Source: Cupriavidus basilensis
Lineage (GTDB): Bacteria; Pseudomonadota; Gammaproteobacteria; Burkholderiales; Burkholderiaceae
Reading direction: 5' to 3'
Length of the DNA: 64,000 nucleotides
Assembly (NCBI RefSeq): GCF_000832305.1
Contig: NZ_CP010537.1
Coordinates: 1,984,001-2,048,000 of the forward strand
Both the position numbers and the translations under genes were made by a program. Below are positions 46,180 to 55,672 of this stretch, in pieces. Under the pieces are notes generated by a model that was not told where the DNA came from, ran no database searches, and saw nothing but the letters and a program-made list of their open reading frames with translations. Every line of letters begins with the position of its first letter. Position 1 is the first letter of the stretch.

Positions 46180-46752
46180 ATGGACAACGATTTCACTCAA
46201 CACTCTGTCAGCGCGGCCAAGGTGATTGGCGAATTCCATAAGTGCGGAATCGACTTCGTCACGACGGTTCCGGACATGTTGCAGATTGCTCTTCATCAGG
46301 CGCTCGAGGACCAGAACAATGGTATCCGCGTAGTGCCCACAACGACCGAAGACCAGGCGGTCGAAGTGGCCGCGGGTCTGTACGCGGGCGGGCGCAGTGT
46401 CGCGATTCTCGTGCAAAACCAGGGCTTCTATGCAGCAATCAACAGTGTTCGAGCGCTTGGCCTCGACTCGAAGATTCCGATGCTTTTTGTGGTCGGCCAG
46501 TTCGGACGCGAGTTCGCGAATCTTGGGAAGGACCCACGGGAATCCCGTCGTCTGATGGTGCGAATGCTCGAGCCCTTGCTGGAAACACTCGATATTCCGT
46601 ACTGGCGACTCGAGGCGCCGGGGGACGAAAGACATATCGCGGCCGCTTGGGCCGCATCCCGGGAACGCAAGGGACCAGCTGTACTTATCGCGGGTCACTT
46701 CATGGGATTCGCGCAATCCAACGATGCCGACAAGGTAAAGCAGTCAGTTTGA
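46180..46752 (+). CDS. TPP-dependent 2-oxo-acid decarboxylase, alpha subunit (sulfopyruvate/phosphonopyruvate decarboxylase-like)
   Basis: This 190-residue protein is the pyrimidine-binding half of a two-subunit TPP enzyme. FVTTVPDMLQIALHQAL is the typical N-terminal strand-helix, and TTTEDQAVEVAAGLYAGGRS contains the catalytic Glu that activates the cofactor. Known relatives are ComD and phosphonopyruvate decarboxylases, which turn sulfopyruvate or phosphonopyruvate into the aldehyde. ATG 46180 has GAGG upstream. The beta subunit follows after 11 bp. The aldehyde dehydrogenase at 51908 could take the product. Confidence 0.85.
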   Translation: MDNDFTQHSVSAAKVIGEFHKCGIDFVTTVPDMLQIALHQALEDQNNGIRVVPTTTEDQAVEVAAGLYAGGRSVAILVQNQGFYAAINSVRALGLDSKIPMLFVVGQFGREFANLGKDPRESRRLMVRMLEPLLETLDIPYWRLEAPGDERHIAAAWAASRERKGPAVLIAGHFMGFAQSNDADKVKQSV

Positions 46753-46763
46753 AGGAGCCAATC

Positions 46764-47357
46764 ATGAACATGTCTACTGCAGAAGCGTGCGAAGTAATTC
46801 AGAAGGTCCGTGGCGATGCCATCGTCGTTTGCACAATGGGTGCGATGAACGCTCTGGACAAGATTTCCACCGACCCGCTGAACGTCGCGTGCGTTCCCCT
46901 GATGGGCGGGGCGGCGTCCTTGGGGCTGGGACTTGCCTTGGCGCAGCCGAAACGTCCCGTGTTCGTCCTCGACGGAGACGCCAGCCTTCTCATGGAGTTG
47001 GGAGGATTGGTGACGGTAGCGCAAGCTGCGCCGGGAAAGTATGTCCACTTCCTGTTCAACAACAGCACTCAGTTTTCCGGCTTAGGGAATCTGGACACGC
47101 CAGGCGCCGAGACTGTGGACTTCGTAGGCCTTGCCCGTTCGGCAGGCTATAAGACGTCGCAACGCATCTGCGACCTGGAAGACCTCGAACGCAAGCTTCA
47201 CTCGATTTTGAGTGGACCGGCACCGGCCTTCGTGGAATTGGTTGTAACAAAGGAAGCACCCACGCTTGGCACCACCAAGCCCTCCGTGGAGATGACCGAC
47301 GCGCGATTCACCCGCATGGGCGATGAATTGCGCCGCATTCGTAGTCACCTCGTCTGA
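46764..47357 (+). CDS. TPP-dependent 2-oxo-acid decarboxylase, beta subunit
   Basis: This 197-residue diphosphate-binding half has MGGAASLGLGLALAQ then VFVLDGDASLLMELGGL and FNNSTQF, the GDG-to-NN thiamine/Mg motif with GDA in place of GDG. It pairs with the alpha subunit at 46180. GAAGGAG precedes ATG 46764. Substrate is unproven; sulfopyruvate-like 2-oxo acids are the best guess from family membership. Confidence 0.87.
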   Translation: MNMSTAEACEVIQKVRGDAIVVCTMGAMNALDKISTDPLNVACVPLMGGAASLGLGLALAQPKRPVFVLDGDASLLMELGGLVTVAQAAPGKYVHFLFNNSTQFSGLGNLDTPGAETVDFVGLARSAGYKTSQRICDLEDLERKLHSILSGPAPAFVELVVTKEAPTLGTTKPSVEMTDARFTRMGDELRRIRSHLV

Positions 47358-47526
47358 TTTTTGATTGCGTAAGCGGTGCCGCAATGCGATGAAAGAGAAA
47401 GGGATTGGAGAGAGCCTGAGAGCGCGTCTTCGAAGATGCGATGACCAACCAATAACAAGTCCAGTCCTGCGCTCACGATGGACCGTCGAGCCTTTCCTCT
47501 GAGGAAAGACTCGACTTCGCACATCT

Positions 47527-48441
47527 TTATTTCTCTGTTGCGCGGGATGCGGCGCCGTTCACGTTCTTGATTGACGAGGCCACGGGCAAAGGACCTTGAA
47601 CGCTCAGCGAAAACTCGTAATTTTCCGGGCGAATGTAGAACGAAGTACGTTCGCGCAAAGCACCATCGCTGCCGAAAGACTCGCGCTCCATGACGAGAAG
47701 GGCAGCCTTCGCAGAAAGTCCCAGGAGTTGGCCGACTGAGGCGCCCGCAGAGCGAGCGCGAATTCGAACCTCTGCTCTCGTCACGGTTAGCTTCAAGACG
47801 CTTTCCAACAATCCATAAATGGGGGTGCGGTTCACCTGCTCCCAAGTTAATCCGCTAGCCTCCGGCGGCAGCGTCGACACAACAAGCGCAATGGGTTCGT
47901 CATCAACCAGATACAGGCGTCGCAGCTGGAAGCAATCGGCATCGGTTGCGCCAAACGCCTGACGTAAGCTTTCTGAAGCAGATGCAGGCCCAAATTCAAG
48001 CAGCTTCGTTTTCGGCTCCACACCTTGCGCGATGAGTGCGTCGTAAAACCCTCGCATCGGCTTCAGGTCGTGCAAGAACTTTTGCCGCGACACGAAAGTG
48101 CCTTTGCCCTGCTTGCTAACGACGTACCCCTCAGCCAGCAACTGGGCAATGGCCTGGCGAACCGTCACGCGACTCACTCCGAAACGGTGAGTGAGCTCAT
48201 TCTCCCCGGGTAGCTTGCTGTCAGTCGCGAAGGAACCTGAGTCGATGTCCGAGCGCAACAGGTCGGCAATCTGCATATACAGCGCCGTTGGACTTTCCCG
48301 ATTTAGAAGAGACTCGCCCGCCACAGTTCCAGACTGCTTTTCAGCAACCGCTGTGTTGTCATCCTCCGTCGTTTCCGGCGCCGGGGGAAGTGGGGTCAAA
48401 CGTCGACGCGATGCGCCGCGCTTTTCAGGGTTTCCTTGCAT
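47527..48441 (-). CDS. GntR-family regulator with UTRA domain (HutC subfamily)
   Basis: The product has about 304 residues. After a poorly ordered N-terminus of ~45 residues comes the GntR winged helix (ALYMQIADLLRSDIDSGSF, LPGENELTHRFGVSRVTVRQAIAQLLAEGYV), then a UTRA ligand domain (GFYDALIAQGVEPKTKLLEF...RRLYLVDDEPIAL...SFYIRPENYEFSL). It is divergent from the GMC oxidoreductase gene with a 36-bp operator-like element between. ATG 48441 is preferred; a TTG at 48465 is possible. The related element at 45903 suggests it, or the IclR protein, governs both operons. Confidence 0.9.
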   Translation of the reverse strand: MQGNPEKRGASRRRLTPLPPAPETTEDDNTAVAEKQSGTVAGESLLNRESPTALYMQIADLLRSDIDSGSFATDSKLPGENELTHRFGVSRVTVRQAIAQLLAEGYVVSKQGKGTFVSRQKFLHDLKPMRGFYDALIAQGVEPKTKLLEFGPASASESLRQAFGATDADCFQLRRLYLVDDEPIALVVSTLPPEASGLTWEQVNRTPIYGLLESVLKLTVTRAEVRIRARSAGASVGQLLGLSAKAALLVMERESFGSDGALRERTSFYIRPENYEFSLSVQGPLPVASSIKNVNGAASRATEK

Positions 48442-48552
48442 CAGGGTCCGTTCCGAGAGGGTCAAACGGCGTGCTTTTTCAGTTCAAAAATGCGGCTTCA
48501 GGCTCAGATTCCAGAGTCAACCGCGTTTTCGCTTGCACCGCCAAAAGTGCCG

Positions 48553-48588
48553 TTGTATCAATATGGTAAGACATCTGCATACAAGTTG
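48553..48588. promoter_or_regulatory. Operator-like element between GntR and GMC genes
   Basis: It begins TTGTATCAATATGGTAAG and ends CATACAAGTTG, with 30 of 36 bases shared with 45903-45938. Outer arms TTGTAT/ATACAA are inverted repeats. It lies 51 bp before the GMC start. Confidence 0.7.
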
Positions 48589-48639
48589 CAAATGCAAGGC
48601 GCTCCCCAAAGCGCGATAGAAATCAGGAGACACGGCAGC

Positions 48640-50319
48640 ATGCAAACATTCGACTACGTCATCGTCGGCGCTGGCTCGGCCGGTTCAGTTCTCGCAAATC
48701 GCCTGAGCGAAAGCGGAAAATATACCGTTTGCCTTCTCGAAGCCGGCCCGAAAGACCGGTATCCGTGGATTCACATTCCCATCGGATATGCGAAGACGAT
48801 GCAACACCCGAAATACAACTGGCGTTTCTACACCGAGCCTGAACCGGAACTCGCGAATCGCAAAATCTATCAACCGCGTGGCCGAACACTTGGCGGAAGC
48901 AGTTCGATTAACGGCCTTATCTACATCCGCGGCCAAAAGCGTGACTACGACGAATGGCGTGACCTCGGCAACCCCGGCTGGGGTTGGGACGACGTGCTAC
49001 CGTACTTTCGCAAGCTCGAGACCAACGACCTAGGCGCGTCAGCAACCCGCGGCGATAGCGGCCCGATGCATGCGACTAGCGTTCCACCGGAGCATGAACT
49101 GGTCGACGCTTTCATTGGAGCGTCTGAACGCCTGGGCGTACCCCGCACGAATGATTTCAATGATGGCCGTCAAGAGGGAGTAGGTTATTTCCAGGTCAGC
49201 ACAAAGAACGGCTTCCGCTGCTCGACCGCGGTCGGGTATCTGAAGCCGGCGAAGAGCCGAGCCAACCTCCATATCGAGACTCTTGCACAAGCAACCAAGG
49301 TGTTGTTCGAGGGGAAACGGGCCACAGGCGTTCGGTACGTGCGAGACGGTCGAACTCTCGAGGTCAAAGCGACGCGCGAAGTCCTGCTCTGTGCCGGTGC
49401 CATCCAGTCCCCACAGCTATTGCAACTTTCGGGCGTTGGCCCTGCAGCTTTGCTCTCTGAGTTCGGCATCAAGCCTGTGCATGTCTCACCAGGTGTGGGC
49501 GAAAATCTCCAGGACCACCTGCAGGTTCGATTGATGTACGAAGTGACCAAACCGATTACCACCAATGATGCGGTTCGTAGCTTGACCGGTCGCGCGAAGA
49601 TGGGGCTGCAATGGCTTTTGCGCCGCAGTGGCCCTCTGGCGGTCGGCATTAATCATGGCGGAATGTTTTGCCGCGCGTTGCCAGACGAGAACGCGACTCC
49701 CGATATTCAGTTTCACTTCGCAGCTTTGTCCGCGGATAGCACGGCGGGAGAAGTTCACGACTTCCCCGGTTGCACATACTCGATTTGCCAGCTTCGCCCA
49801 GAATCTCGCGGCTTCGTGCGGATTCGCTCCCTCGAGGCGTTGGAGCCACCGCGTATTCAGTGCAACTACCTCTCGACTGAAACCGACCGACGCACGACGG
49901 TCGCCGGCGTGAAGTTCGCGCGCAAGGTCGCGGCGACAGAACCGATGGCGGCGTATATGAAGCGCGAATATCGACCTGGCCCGAACGTACGCACGGACGA
50001 TGAAATCCTGCAGTTCTGCCGGGAATACGGGACAACGATTTTCCATCCGTCCGGCACGGCAAAAATGGGCTCGGCCGACGACCCTATGGCGGTGGTTGAC
50101 GGTGAATTGCGCGTTAGGGGTGTCGAAGGCCTGCGTGTCATTGACTGCTCAATCATGCCGACTCTCATATCTGGGAACACAAATATCCCCACGGTGATGA
50201 TTGCCGAAAAAGCGGCCGACATGATTCTGAAGGGCGACCGCCGGCGAGTCGAAACTTCACACGTGATTGGGTCCGAGAAGATTGTAGGGCTCAGCAAACA
50301 GGAGGCGCAGCACAGCTGA
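48640..50319 (+). CDS. GMC-family oxidoreductase (choline dehydrogenase-like)
   Basis: This 559-residue FAD-dependent alcohol oxidase/dehydrogenase has the dinucleotide motif FDYVIVGAGSAGSVLANRLS at the start, GMC signature 1 in GRTLGGSSSINGLIYIRGQ (about 84-102), signature 2 in GAIQSPQLLQLSGVGP (about 250-265), and catalytic His/Asn regions FHPSGTAKMG and SGNTNIPTVMIAEKAADMI near the C-terminus. AGGAGA precedes ATG 48640. It heads an operon with a permease and an aldehyde dehydrogenase, so an alcohol is likely imported, oxidised to an aldehyde and then to an acid. The substrate is not known. Confidence 0.92.
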   Translation: MQTFDYVIVGAGSAGSVLANRLSESGKYTVCLLEAGPKDRYPWIHIPIGYAKTMQHPKYNWRFYTEPEPELANRKIYQPRGRTLGGSSSINGLIYIRGQKRDYDEWRDLGNPGWGWDDVLPYFRKLETNDLGASATRGDSGPMHATSVPPEHELVDAFIGASERLGVPRTNDFNDGRQEGVGYFQVSTKNGFRCSTAVGYLKPAKSRANLHIETLAQATKVLFEGKRATGVRYVRDGRTLEVKATREVLLCAGAIQSPQLLQLSGVGPAALLSEFGIKPVHVSPGVGENLQDHLQVRLMYEVTKPITTNDAVRSLTGRAKMGLQWLLRRSGPLAVGINHGGMFCRALPDENATPDIQFHFAALSADSTAGEVHDFPGCTYSICQLRPESRGFVRIRSLEALEPPRIQCNYLSTETDRRTTVAGVKFARKVAATEPMAAYMKREYRPGPNVRTDDEILQFCREYGTTIFHPSGTAKMGSADDPMAVVDGELRVRGVEGLRVIDCSIMPTLISGNTNIPTVMIAEKAADMILKGDRRRVETSHVIGSEKIVGLSKQEAQHS

Positions 50320-50421
50320 CGAGCCTTGCCAACTTGTAGACAAAGCGTCGCAACGGCGACGCTTCACCGAGCAGAACGCGTACATCGATGCGCGACAACA
50401 TTTTCATGAAGTGGAGACATC

Positions 50422-51756
50422 ATGAGCACGGACAAGAAAGCCCTGCGGCGCGTTGCAGCTGCGAGCGTCATCGGCGCCATCATAGAATGGTACGACTTTT
50501 TCCTTTACGGAGTCGTCGCAAGCCTCGTCATCAACAAGTTGTATTTCCCTCCTGGGGATGCTGCGACATCGACACTTCTCGCTTACGCAACGTTCGCCGT
50601 CGGATTCGTTGCTCGGCCGTTCGGCGGGATAGTCTTCGGTCACTTCGGTGACAAAGTCGGGCGCAAGAGCATGCTGGTCATCACTTTGATGATTATGGGG
50701 CTCTCGACCGTCGCAATCGGGCTTGTACCAACCTACAACATGATTGGTTATTGGGCCCCCGGTCTTCTTCTTCTTTTCCGGGTCATCCAAGGGATTGGAC
50801 TCGGTGGTGAATGGGGTGGCGCGGTCCTCATGGCGTATGAATACGCTCCTCGTGAAAGCAAAGGGTTCTATGCGAGCCTGCCGCAGATTGGACTTTCAGT
50901 TGGTGTGCTACTGTCCGCTGCCATTATCGCCTCGCTGTCCGCGCTGTTGACCGACGCTCAGTTTATGGCGTGGGGCTGGCGACTCGCGTTTGGACTGTCT
51001 TTTATCTTCGTGATGTTTGGTCTTTGGATTCGGCTCAACGTGATGGAAACGCCCGAGTTCGCGAAGGTCAAGAGCAGCCACAGCGAGACGAAGGTACCGT
51101 TCCTGGATATGTGCAAGCGTTTCCCGGGCAACATGCTGCTTGGTCTGGGTGCGCGACACATCGATGGGGTGTTCTTCAACATCTTCAGCGTCTTCACCAT
51201 CAGCTATCTGACGAGTCATATCGGTATCAGCCGGAATGAAGCGCTCATTGGGGTGATGATTGGCGGCGTTGTTCTGACCATATTTATCCCAATTTTCGGA
51301 CGTATCTCGGACTTTGTGGGCCGTCCGCGTCTCTACGCTTTCGCTGCGCTCATCACTGCAGCATCGGTCTATCCAGCGTTCTGGGTGTTCACGCATGCGG
51401 CGGGTAACACAATGTTGCTGTGGGCCGCCATCGCGATTCCCTACGGTGTCTTCTACGCTGCAGTCTATGGCACTGTCGCGGTCTTCCTGTGCGAGTTGTT
51501 TGACGCCAAGGTGCGGTACACAGGCATCTCGTTCGTTTATCAGTTTTCGAGCGTCACGGCTGGCGGTCTCACTCCAATCATTGCGACGGTACTTGTGACC
51601 CTCGCGGGCGGAAGCCCTTGGCTCGTTTGTGCCTACGTCGCGGGTTCAGGTGTTATGTCGTCATTGTGCGCATTCATCATCGGCCGCCGAGCGGTACGGT
51701 CAAACCTCGAGCATCAAACGGAGGATGGAGTGAACCGCCGTCGTCAGCTTTCGTAG
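50422..51756 (+). CDS. MFS transporter, metabolite:H+ symporter (MHS) type
   Basis: This 444-residue, 12-segment permease has the MHS pattern IGAIIEWYDFFLYGVVASLV near the N-terminus and GHFGDKVGRKSMLV (MFS loop 2-3 motif), with RVIQGIGLGGEWGGAVLMAYEYAP in segment 4. Relatives bring in dicarboxylates, proline betaine, shikimate and similar compounds with protons. It lies between the GMC and aldehyde dehydrogenase genes in one direction, so it probably imports their substrate. Confidence 0.92.
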   Translation: MSTDKKALRRVAAASVIGAIIEWYDFFLYGVVASLVINKLYFPPGDAATSTLLAYATFAVGFVARPFGGIVFGHFGDKVGRKSMLVITLMIMGLSTVAIGLVPTYNMIGYWAPGLLLLFRVIQGIGLGGEWGGAVLMAYEYAPRESKGFYASLPQIGLSVGVLLSAAIIASLSALLTDAQFMAWGWRLAFGLSFIFVMFGLWIRLNVMETPEFAKVKSSHSETKVPFLDMCKRFPGNMLLGLGARHIDGVFFNIFSVFTISYLTSHIGISRNEALIGVMIGGVVLTIFIPIFGRISDFVGRPRLYAFAALITAASVYPAFWVFTHAAGNTMLLWAAIAIPYGVFYAAVYGTVAVFLCELFDAKVRYTGISFVYQFSSVTAGGLTPIIATVLVTLAGGSPWLVCAYVAGSGVMSSLCAFIIGRRAVRSNLEHQTEDGVNRRRQLS

Positions 51757-51907
51757 TCGTCGCCCGGTTATCAAGTCTGCTCCTCCGCAAATCCCCACGA
51801 GCCACGAAGGCGAGGACACGGCTTTCCGGCCGATGTCCTCGTCGTTCGCGTGAGCGACCGTATCGGCAGGCTCATTTCAAAAACGGCGTTACTCTCCAGG
51901 AGCATCT

Positions 51908-53338
51908 GTGTATCCCGAGCTATTTCTTTACATCAATGGTGAATTTATTGGCGTCGGTGGACAGCGTAAATCAGAAGACGTCACCAATCCGGCCACACGT
52001 GAGGTGTTGGGACGTTTGCCTCACGCAACGATTGCAGACCTAGCGCATGCCGTAGCTACATCCCAATCGGCTTTCCTGAAATGGCGGAAAAGCTCGCCAC
52101 TCCAACGCTCAGAAATATTGCGTCGTGCAGCATCGCTTGCTCGGGAACGTGCTGACGATATTGCGCAAGCCATTACCTTGGACCAAGGCAAACCTCTTGC
52201 GGAAGCCCGCGCCGAAGTGGTCACATGTGCTGACCACGCAGATTGGCACGCGGAAGAATGCCGCCGCATCTATGGACGTGTCATTCCTCCGCGAGACACA
52301 GCCGTCCGGCAGATAGTCGTGCGCGAGCCTGTGGGAGTTTGCGTCGCGTTCACGCCATGGAACTTCCCATTCAATCAGGCGATAAGAAAAATCACAGCTG
52401 CTATTGGTGCAGGGTGCGCCATCGTTCTCAAAGGGCCGGAAGATTCTCCCAGTGCAATTGTGGCGCTGGCGAAACTTTTTCACGACGCTGGATTGCCGCC
52501 CGGTGTCCTGAACATCGTTTGGGGTGTTCCACACGAGGTATCGGACTTTCTCATTCAACATCCGTTGGTCCGGAAGGTCTCATTTACTGGCTCCGTCGAT
52601 GTGGGCAAAAAGCTAGCAGCGCTCGCTGGGCATCATATGAAGCGGGCAACCATGGAGCTTGGTGGGCATGCCCCAGTGATTGTCTGTGACGATGCGGACG
52701 TGGATTCGGCGGTACAAGTGACAATGCGGATGAAACTGCGCAACGCGGGCCAGGTGTGTGTCGCACCTACGCGACTCTTCGTTCAGTCGGGCATCTATAC
52801 AAAGTTTCGAGACCAGATGATTGAGGCGTTCGAAACCGCCAGGTTGGGTCCTGGCATCGACTCTTCAACCACGATGGGACCGCTTGCTCACGCTCGACGA
52901 GTCAAGGAAATGGAGCGGTTCGTTGCTGATGCGAAAGCGCGAGGTGGGAACGTTCTAACGGGCGGGTTCGCCCCCGAGCTTGGCGGCAGCTTTTTTGCGC
53001 CAACCTTGGTGGACAATCTCGACGACACAGCCGACCTCATGCAGAAGGAGCCATTTGGGCCTATCGCGCCGCTTGCGAAGTTCGATACATTGGATGAAGC
53101 AATCGCACGGGCCAACAGTTTGCCTTTTGGACTCGCGGCGTTTGCATTCACGGAGCGCACCCGGTCGGCACATCGACTCGCGACTGAGCTTGAAGCGGGC
53201 ATGGTGAATATTAATCACGCTGGCATGGCACTGCCTGAAACTCCGTTTGGTGGAATCAAAGACAGTGGGATGGGTAGCGAAGGTGGCACTGAGACTTTCG
53301 ACGGGTATCTCACCACGAAGTTTGTCACTCAAGTCTGA
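51908..53338 (+). CDS. Aldehyde dehydrogenase (succinate-semialdehyde dehydrogenase-like)
   Basis: This 476-residue NAD(P)-dependent enzyme begins at GTG 51908 with CAGGAG seven bases upstream. Family marks are [50 protein letters not shown] (catalytic Glu) and [14 protein letters not shown] (catalytic Cys), ending in [13 protein letters not shown]. It resembles GabD/alpha-ketoglutaric-semialdehyde enzymes. It is the last gene of the GMC-permease operon and likely oxidises the aldehyde made there or by the TPP decarboxylase. Confidence 0.92.
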   Translation: MYPELFLYINGEFIGVGGQRKSEDVTNPATREVLGRLPHATIADLAHAVATSQSAFLKWRKSSPLQRSEILRRAASLARERADDIAQAITLDQGKPLAEARAEVVTCADHADWHAEECRRIYGRVIPPRDTAVRQIVVREPVGVCVAFTPWNFPFNQAIRKITAAIGAGCAIVLKGPEDSPSAIVALAKLFHDAGLPPGVLNIVWGVPHEVSDFLIQHPLVRKVSFTGSVDVGKKLAALAGHHMKRATMELGGHAPVIVCDDADVDSAVQVTMRMKLRNAGQVCVAPTRLFVQSGIYTKFRDQMIEAFETARLGPGIDSSTTMGPLAHARRVKEMERFVADAKARGGNVLTGGFAPELGGSFFAPTLVDNLDDTADLMQKEPFGPIAPLAKFDTLDEAIARANSLPFGLAAFAFTERTRSAHRLATELEAGMVNINHAGMALPETPFGGIKDSGMGSEGGTETFDGYLTTKFVTQV

Positions 53339-53450
53339 ATGTCATGCTGAACACGGTCGCGCGAGCATTTCGACGGCCTTAAAACGCGCAGGTTCGAAGG
53401 GGGCTGCGCCTTCATCCAGGGGTAGCCTTAAGTAGGTTCGAAGGGTCTCT

Positions 53451-54146
53451 ATGCGAGTTCTGATTACCGACGGCGACAATGAAATTGCAGAAGTCGTGCG
53501 AGAAGCACTTCGGCTGTCGGGCTACGCGGTCGACAGAGTCGCTACCGGAAATCTCGCTGACACTGCGTTGCGAGCCAAATCCTTCGACCTGCTCATACTG
53601 GACTTGGATGTCGAAGGCATAAGCGGAGCACAGGTTTTGTCAAGACTGCGCTGTCGCGAGTCAAAGCTGCCCGTGCTCGCCCTCAGCGTGGTCGATACTA
53701 TCGAGCGTAGAGTCGACGCACTGGACCGCGGCGCAGACGCCTTCATGGCAAAGCCGTTCTCAATCCCGGAGTTGCTTGCACGTGTTCGTGCGTTAATCAG
53801 GCGAGGAGCAAGGTGTCCGGCCGAAGAGGTGACGGTCGGCAATCTATCGTTCGACCTCATCGGCCGTACAGCGACGGTCCGTCGACAGATTTTGGATTTG
53901 ACGTCGCGAGAGATAGAGGTTCTCGAAATATTCGCCACGCGGGCCGGTCGCGTGGTAACAAAGGACCAACTCGCGTCTGAACTTTCCCGACATGGAGAGG
54001 ACGTAACCACAAATGCCATCGAAGTCTATGTCCATCGATTGCGCCGAAAACTTAAGACCAGTGGCGCCGCAATTACGACAGAAAAAGGCTTGGGCTACTG
54101 TCTTCAACACGGGCGACCAACTCCTTTCAGCCCTCGCGCTACGTGA
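53451..54146 (+). CDS. OmpR/PhoB-family response regulator
   Basis: The product has 231 residues. The receiver domain (1-120) has the acidic pair in TDGDNE, the phospho-acceptor Asp in LLILDLDVEG, and the Lys in AKPFSIPELLARVRAL. The C-terminal OmpR winged helix (about 130-222) has LDLTSREIEVLEIFATRAGRV and TNAIEVYVHRLRRKL. No histidine kinase gene lies beside it, so it is an orphan in this window. Its target is unknown. Confidence 0.9.
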   Translation: MRVLITDGDNEIAEVVREALRLSGYAVDRVATGNLADTALRAKSFDLLILDLDVEGISGAQVLSRLRCRESKLPVLALSVVDTIERRVDALDRGADAFMAKPFSIPELLARVRALIRRGARCPAEEVTVGNLSFDLIGRTATVRRQILDLTSREIEVLEIFATRAGRVVTKDQLASELSRHGEDVTTNAIEVYVHRLRRKLKTSGAAITTEKGLGYCLQHGRPTPFSPRAT

Positions 54147-54347
54147 GTGAGAGACCAGAGAGACGGCGTTGTCACGGCACGATGATTCTTATGTTCAAGT
54201 TCGTCGGCATGACTTGACTTCACACACGCCTTCGAGCGTTGATACGAGTCCACCTGGAGCCGGCAGAAATATGGGTGGCGTATGTCACCGACTGACCGAG
54301 CGCGCGCTTTCGGGCGAGATGCTGTGCTTGTTTTCTCGGCGCGTTCG

Positions 54348-54701
54348 CTAGTCATCGGTCGCACCCTGTAGCAGTTGCCGCGTGCGCTTCATGACCCAAG
54401 CCACCTCACGTTGGGAGAAGTCCCATTCGCCAGCGTCGACCTTCAATCTCACGCCTCTCTCGGCGCGAGTCAACGCCACGTCTGACGACAGACCGGAGGT
54501 AGTAATCTTTCGCGATGCGTACGCGGCTAGCTGACTAGCAAGGTCCTCGCACGCGTCATAGCGTACCCACCGTTGTTCTTCAGTGAGACTGCTTTGATAG
54601 CGTCCGTCGACTTCGCGAACGAGAAGTTTTGGTTGAACCCCGGTTACAGAACCGGGGTCCGGTTGCCTCGGAAAATCATCAGGCACATGTCGGTCTGTCA
54701 T
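54348..54701 (-). CDS. Hypothetical protein
   Basis: This ~117-residue soluble protein is not confidently recognised. SVTGVQPKLLVREVDGRY resembles the GVQPKL segment seen in HipA-like N-termini, but the rest (LTEEQRWVRYDACEDLASQLAAYA, then AGEWDFSQREVAWVMKRTRQLL) is helical and of unknown family. A GAGAGCGAG site precedes ATG 54701. It is the last gene of a minus-strand run of small genes. Confidence 0.55.
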   Translation of the reverse strand: MTDRHVPDDFPRQPDPGSVTGVQPKLLVREVDGRYQSSLTEEQRWVRYDACEDLASQLAAYASRKITTSGLSSDVALTRAERGVRLKVDAGEWDFSQREVAWVMKRTRQLLQGATDD

Positions 54702-55103
54702 CTCGCTCTCTCTAACTGTGGCAGCTGCCGGGTCGGTGTGACCATCCGACACGCCTCGCATGTCGTCGCCCTGCGCGCGAGTTCGCTCGGCGGAGCCCGA
54801 ACCGAGTTGCCAAGGTGTGGCCGCACTACGCGGTTGAATGTGATTTACGAAGACTCACAACTGAGCGTCAAGCATTTTGAGCGTCGCAGCGGCGGCGCCC
54901 TCTAAACCGACTCCATGCGACGGTTTCGTGCTCGGTTCCCGAAGGTTGATTCGAATGAGCCTCTGCGACGAGAACCGTTCGCTGAAGCGTCGTACCGTCG
55001 GTAACGCTCTGCCGGCGCCGACTTCCACAACAACAAGCTTCGACACCGCTTCTCACCTTCCATATGGGACACATCGGTTCTCGAACTAGATTGCAACGGC
55101 TGG
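54702..55103. other. Intergenic stretch, nothing recognised
   Basis: About 400 bp hold no supported gene or clear repeat between two small minus-strand genes. Confidence 0.4.
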
Positions 55104-55529
55104 CTATACACGTAGGTACCACTCACCAGAGCCGTAAATCCTGTTCCGTGTATCAATGTCACGCTTGTAGCCGAGTTCTTTCACGAAGCCCAGCGACTGC
55201 AGCACTTCGCGTGCGCGCATGAGGTCCTGCCTATCTGCCCAGTCTCGCGTGTAGACACAGATGACGTGCCCATCGCGACCAATGCTGCGCAGAGCGGTGG
55301 ATACCTTGGCGCACATTAACTGGTTGCTCTCGATAGCGCCGCTGATTTTGTTCCATTCTTGGTCCACGTCGGCGGGGCTCACAAAGATGCACCATTTCCC
55401 AGATGCATCGGTAGATGCGAAGTCGTTGTAGCGCGGGGACTTCTTGTAGTGCCAGTTGCAACTCATGTCCTCAGACGGCTTGTCCGATTTTCTGAACAAT
55501 CGTTCTTCCACACCGATTCCTTCCTTCAT
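55104..55529 (-). CDS. Bles03/phosphothreonine-lyase-like domain protein
   Basis: This 141-residue protein reads GKWCIFVSPADVDQEWNKIS, then LMCAKVSTALRS, then HVICVYTRDWADRQDLMRAREVLQSLGF and YKRDIDTRNRIYG. This order resembles the Bles03 (DUF1917) family, named for similarity to phosphothreonine lyases; its biological role in bacteria is unknown. GAGGAGG lies before ATG 55529. The assignment is from motif memory and should be treated as likely, not proven. Confidence 0.55.
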   Translation of the reverse strand: MKEGIGVEERLFRKSDKPSEDMSCNWHYKKSPRYNDFASTDASGKWCIFVSPADVDQEWNKISGAIESNQLMCAKVSTALRSIGRDGHVICVYTRDWADRQDLMRAREVLQSLGFVKELGYKRDIDTRNRIYGSGEWYLRV

Positions 55530-55672
55530 CGAAGCCTCCTCGCGTCCGGCGCTACTCCATCGCGGCGGCAGTTGCCTGAACCGACTATCGTACGGCCTCC
55601 ATATTTATCGCCCGCCCACCTGAACATTATCATCTTGCGATTCAGACACCACTACGCTTTATTAGATTCAGC

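Noticed and set aside
46242..47357. 371-residue plus-strand frame spanning both TPP subunits
   Set aside because: Only its last ~197 residues are the real beta subunit; the first part is the alpha gene read in the wrong frame.
54636..54657. Hairpin ACCCCGGTT-ACAG-AACCGGGGT as a terminator
   Set aside because: It lies inside the coding region of the 54348-54701 gene and has no T-run, so it is probably chance codon symmetry.
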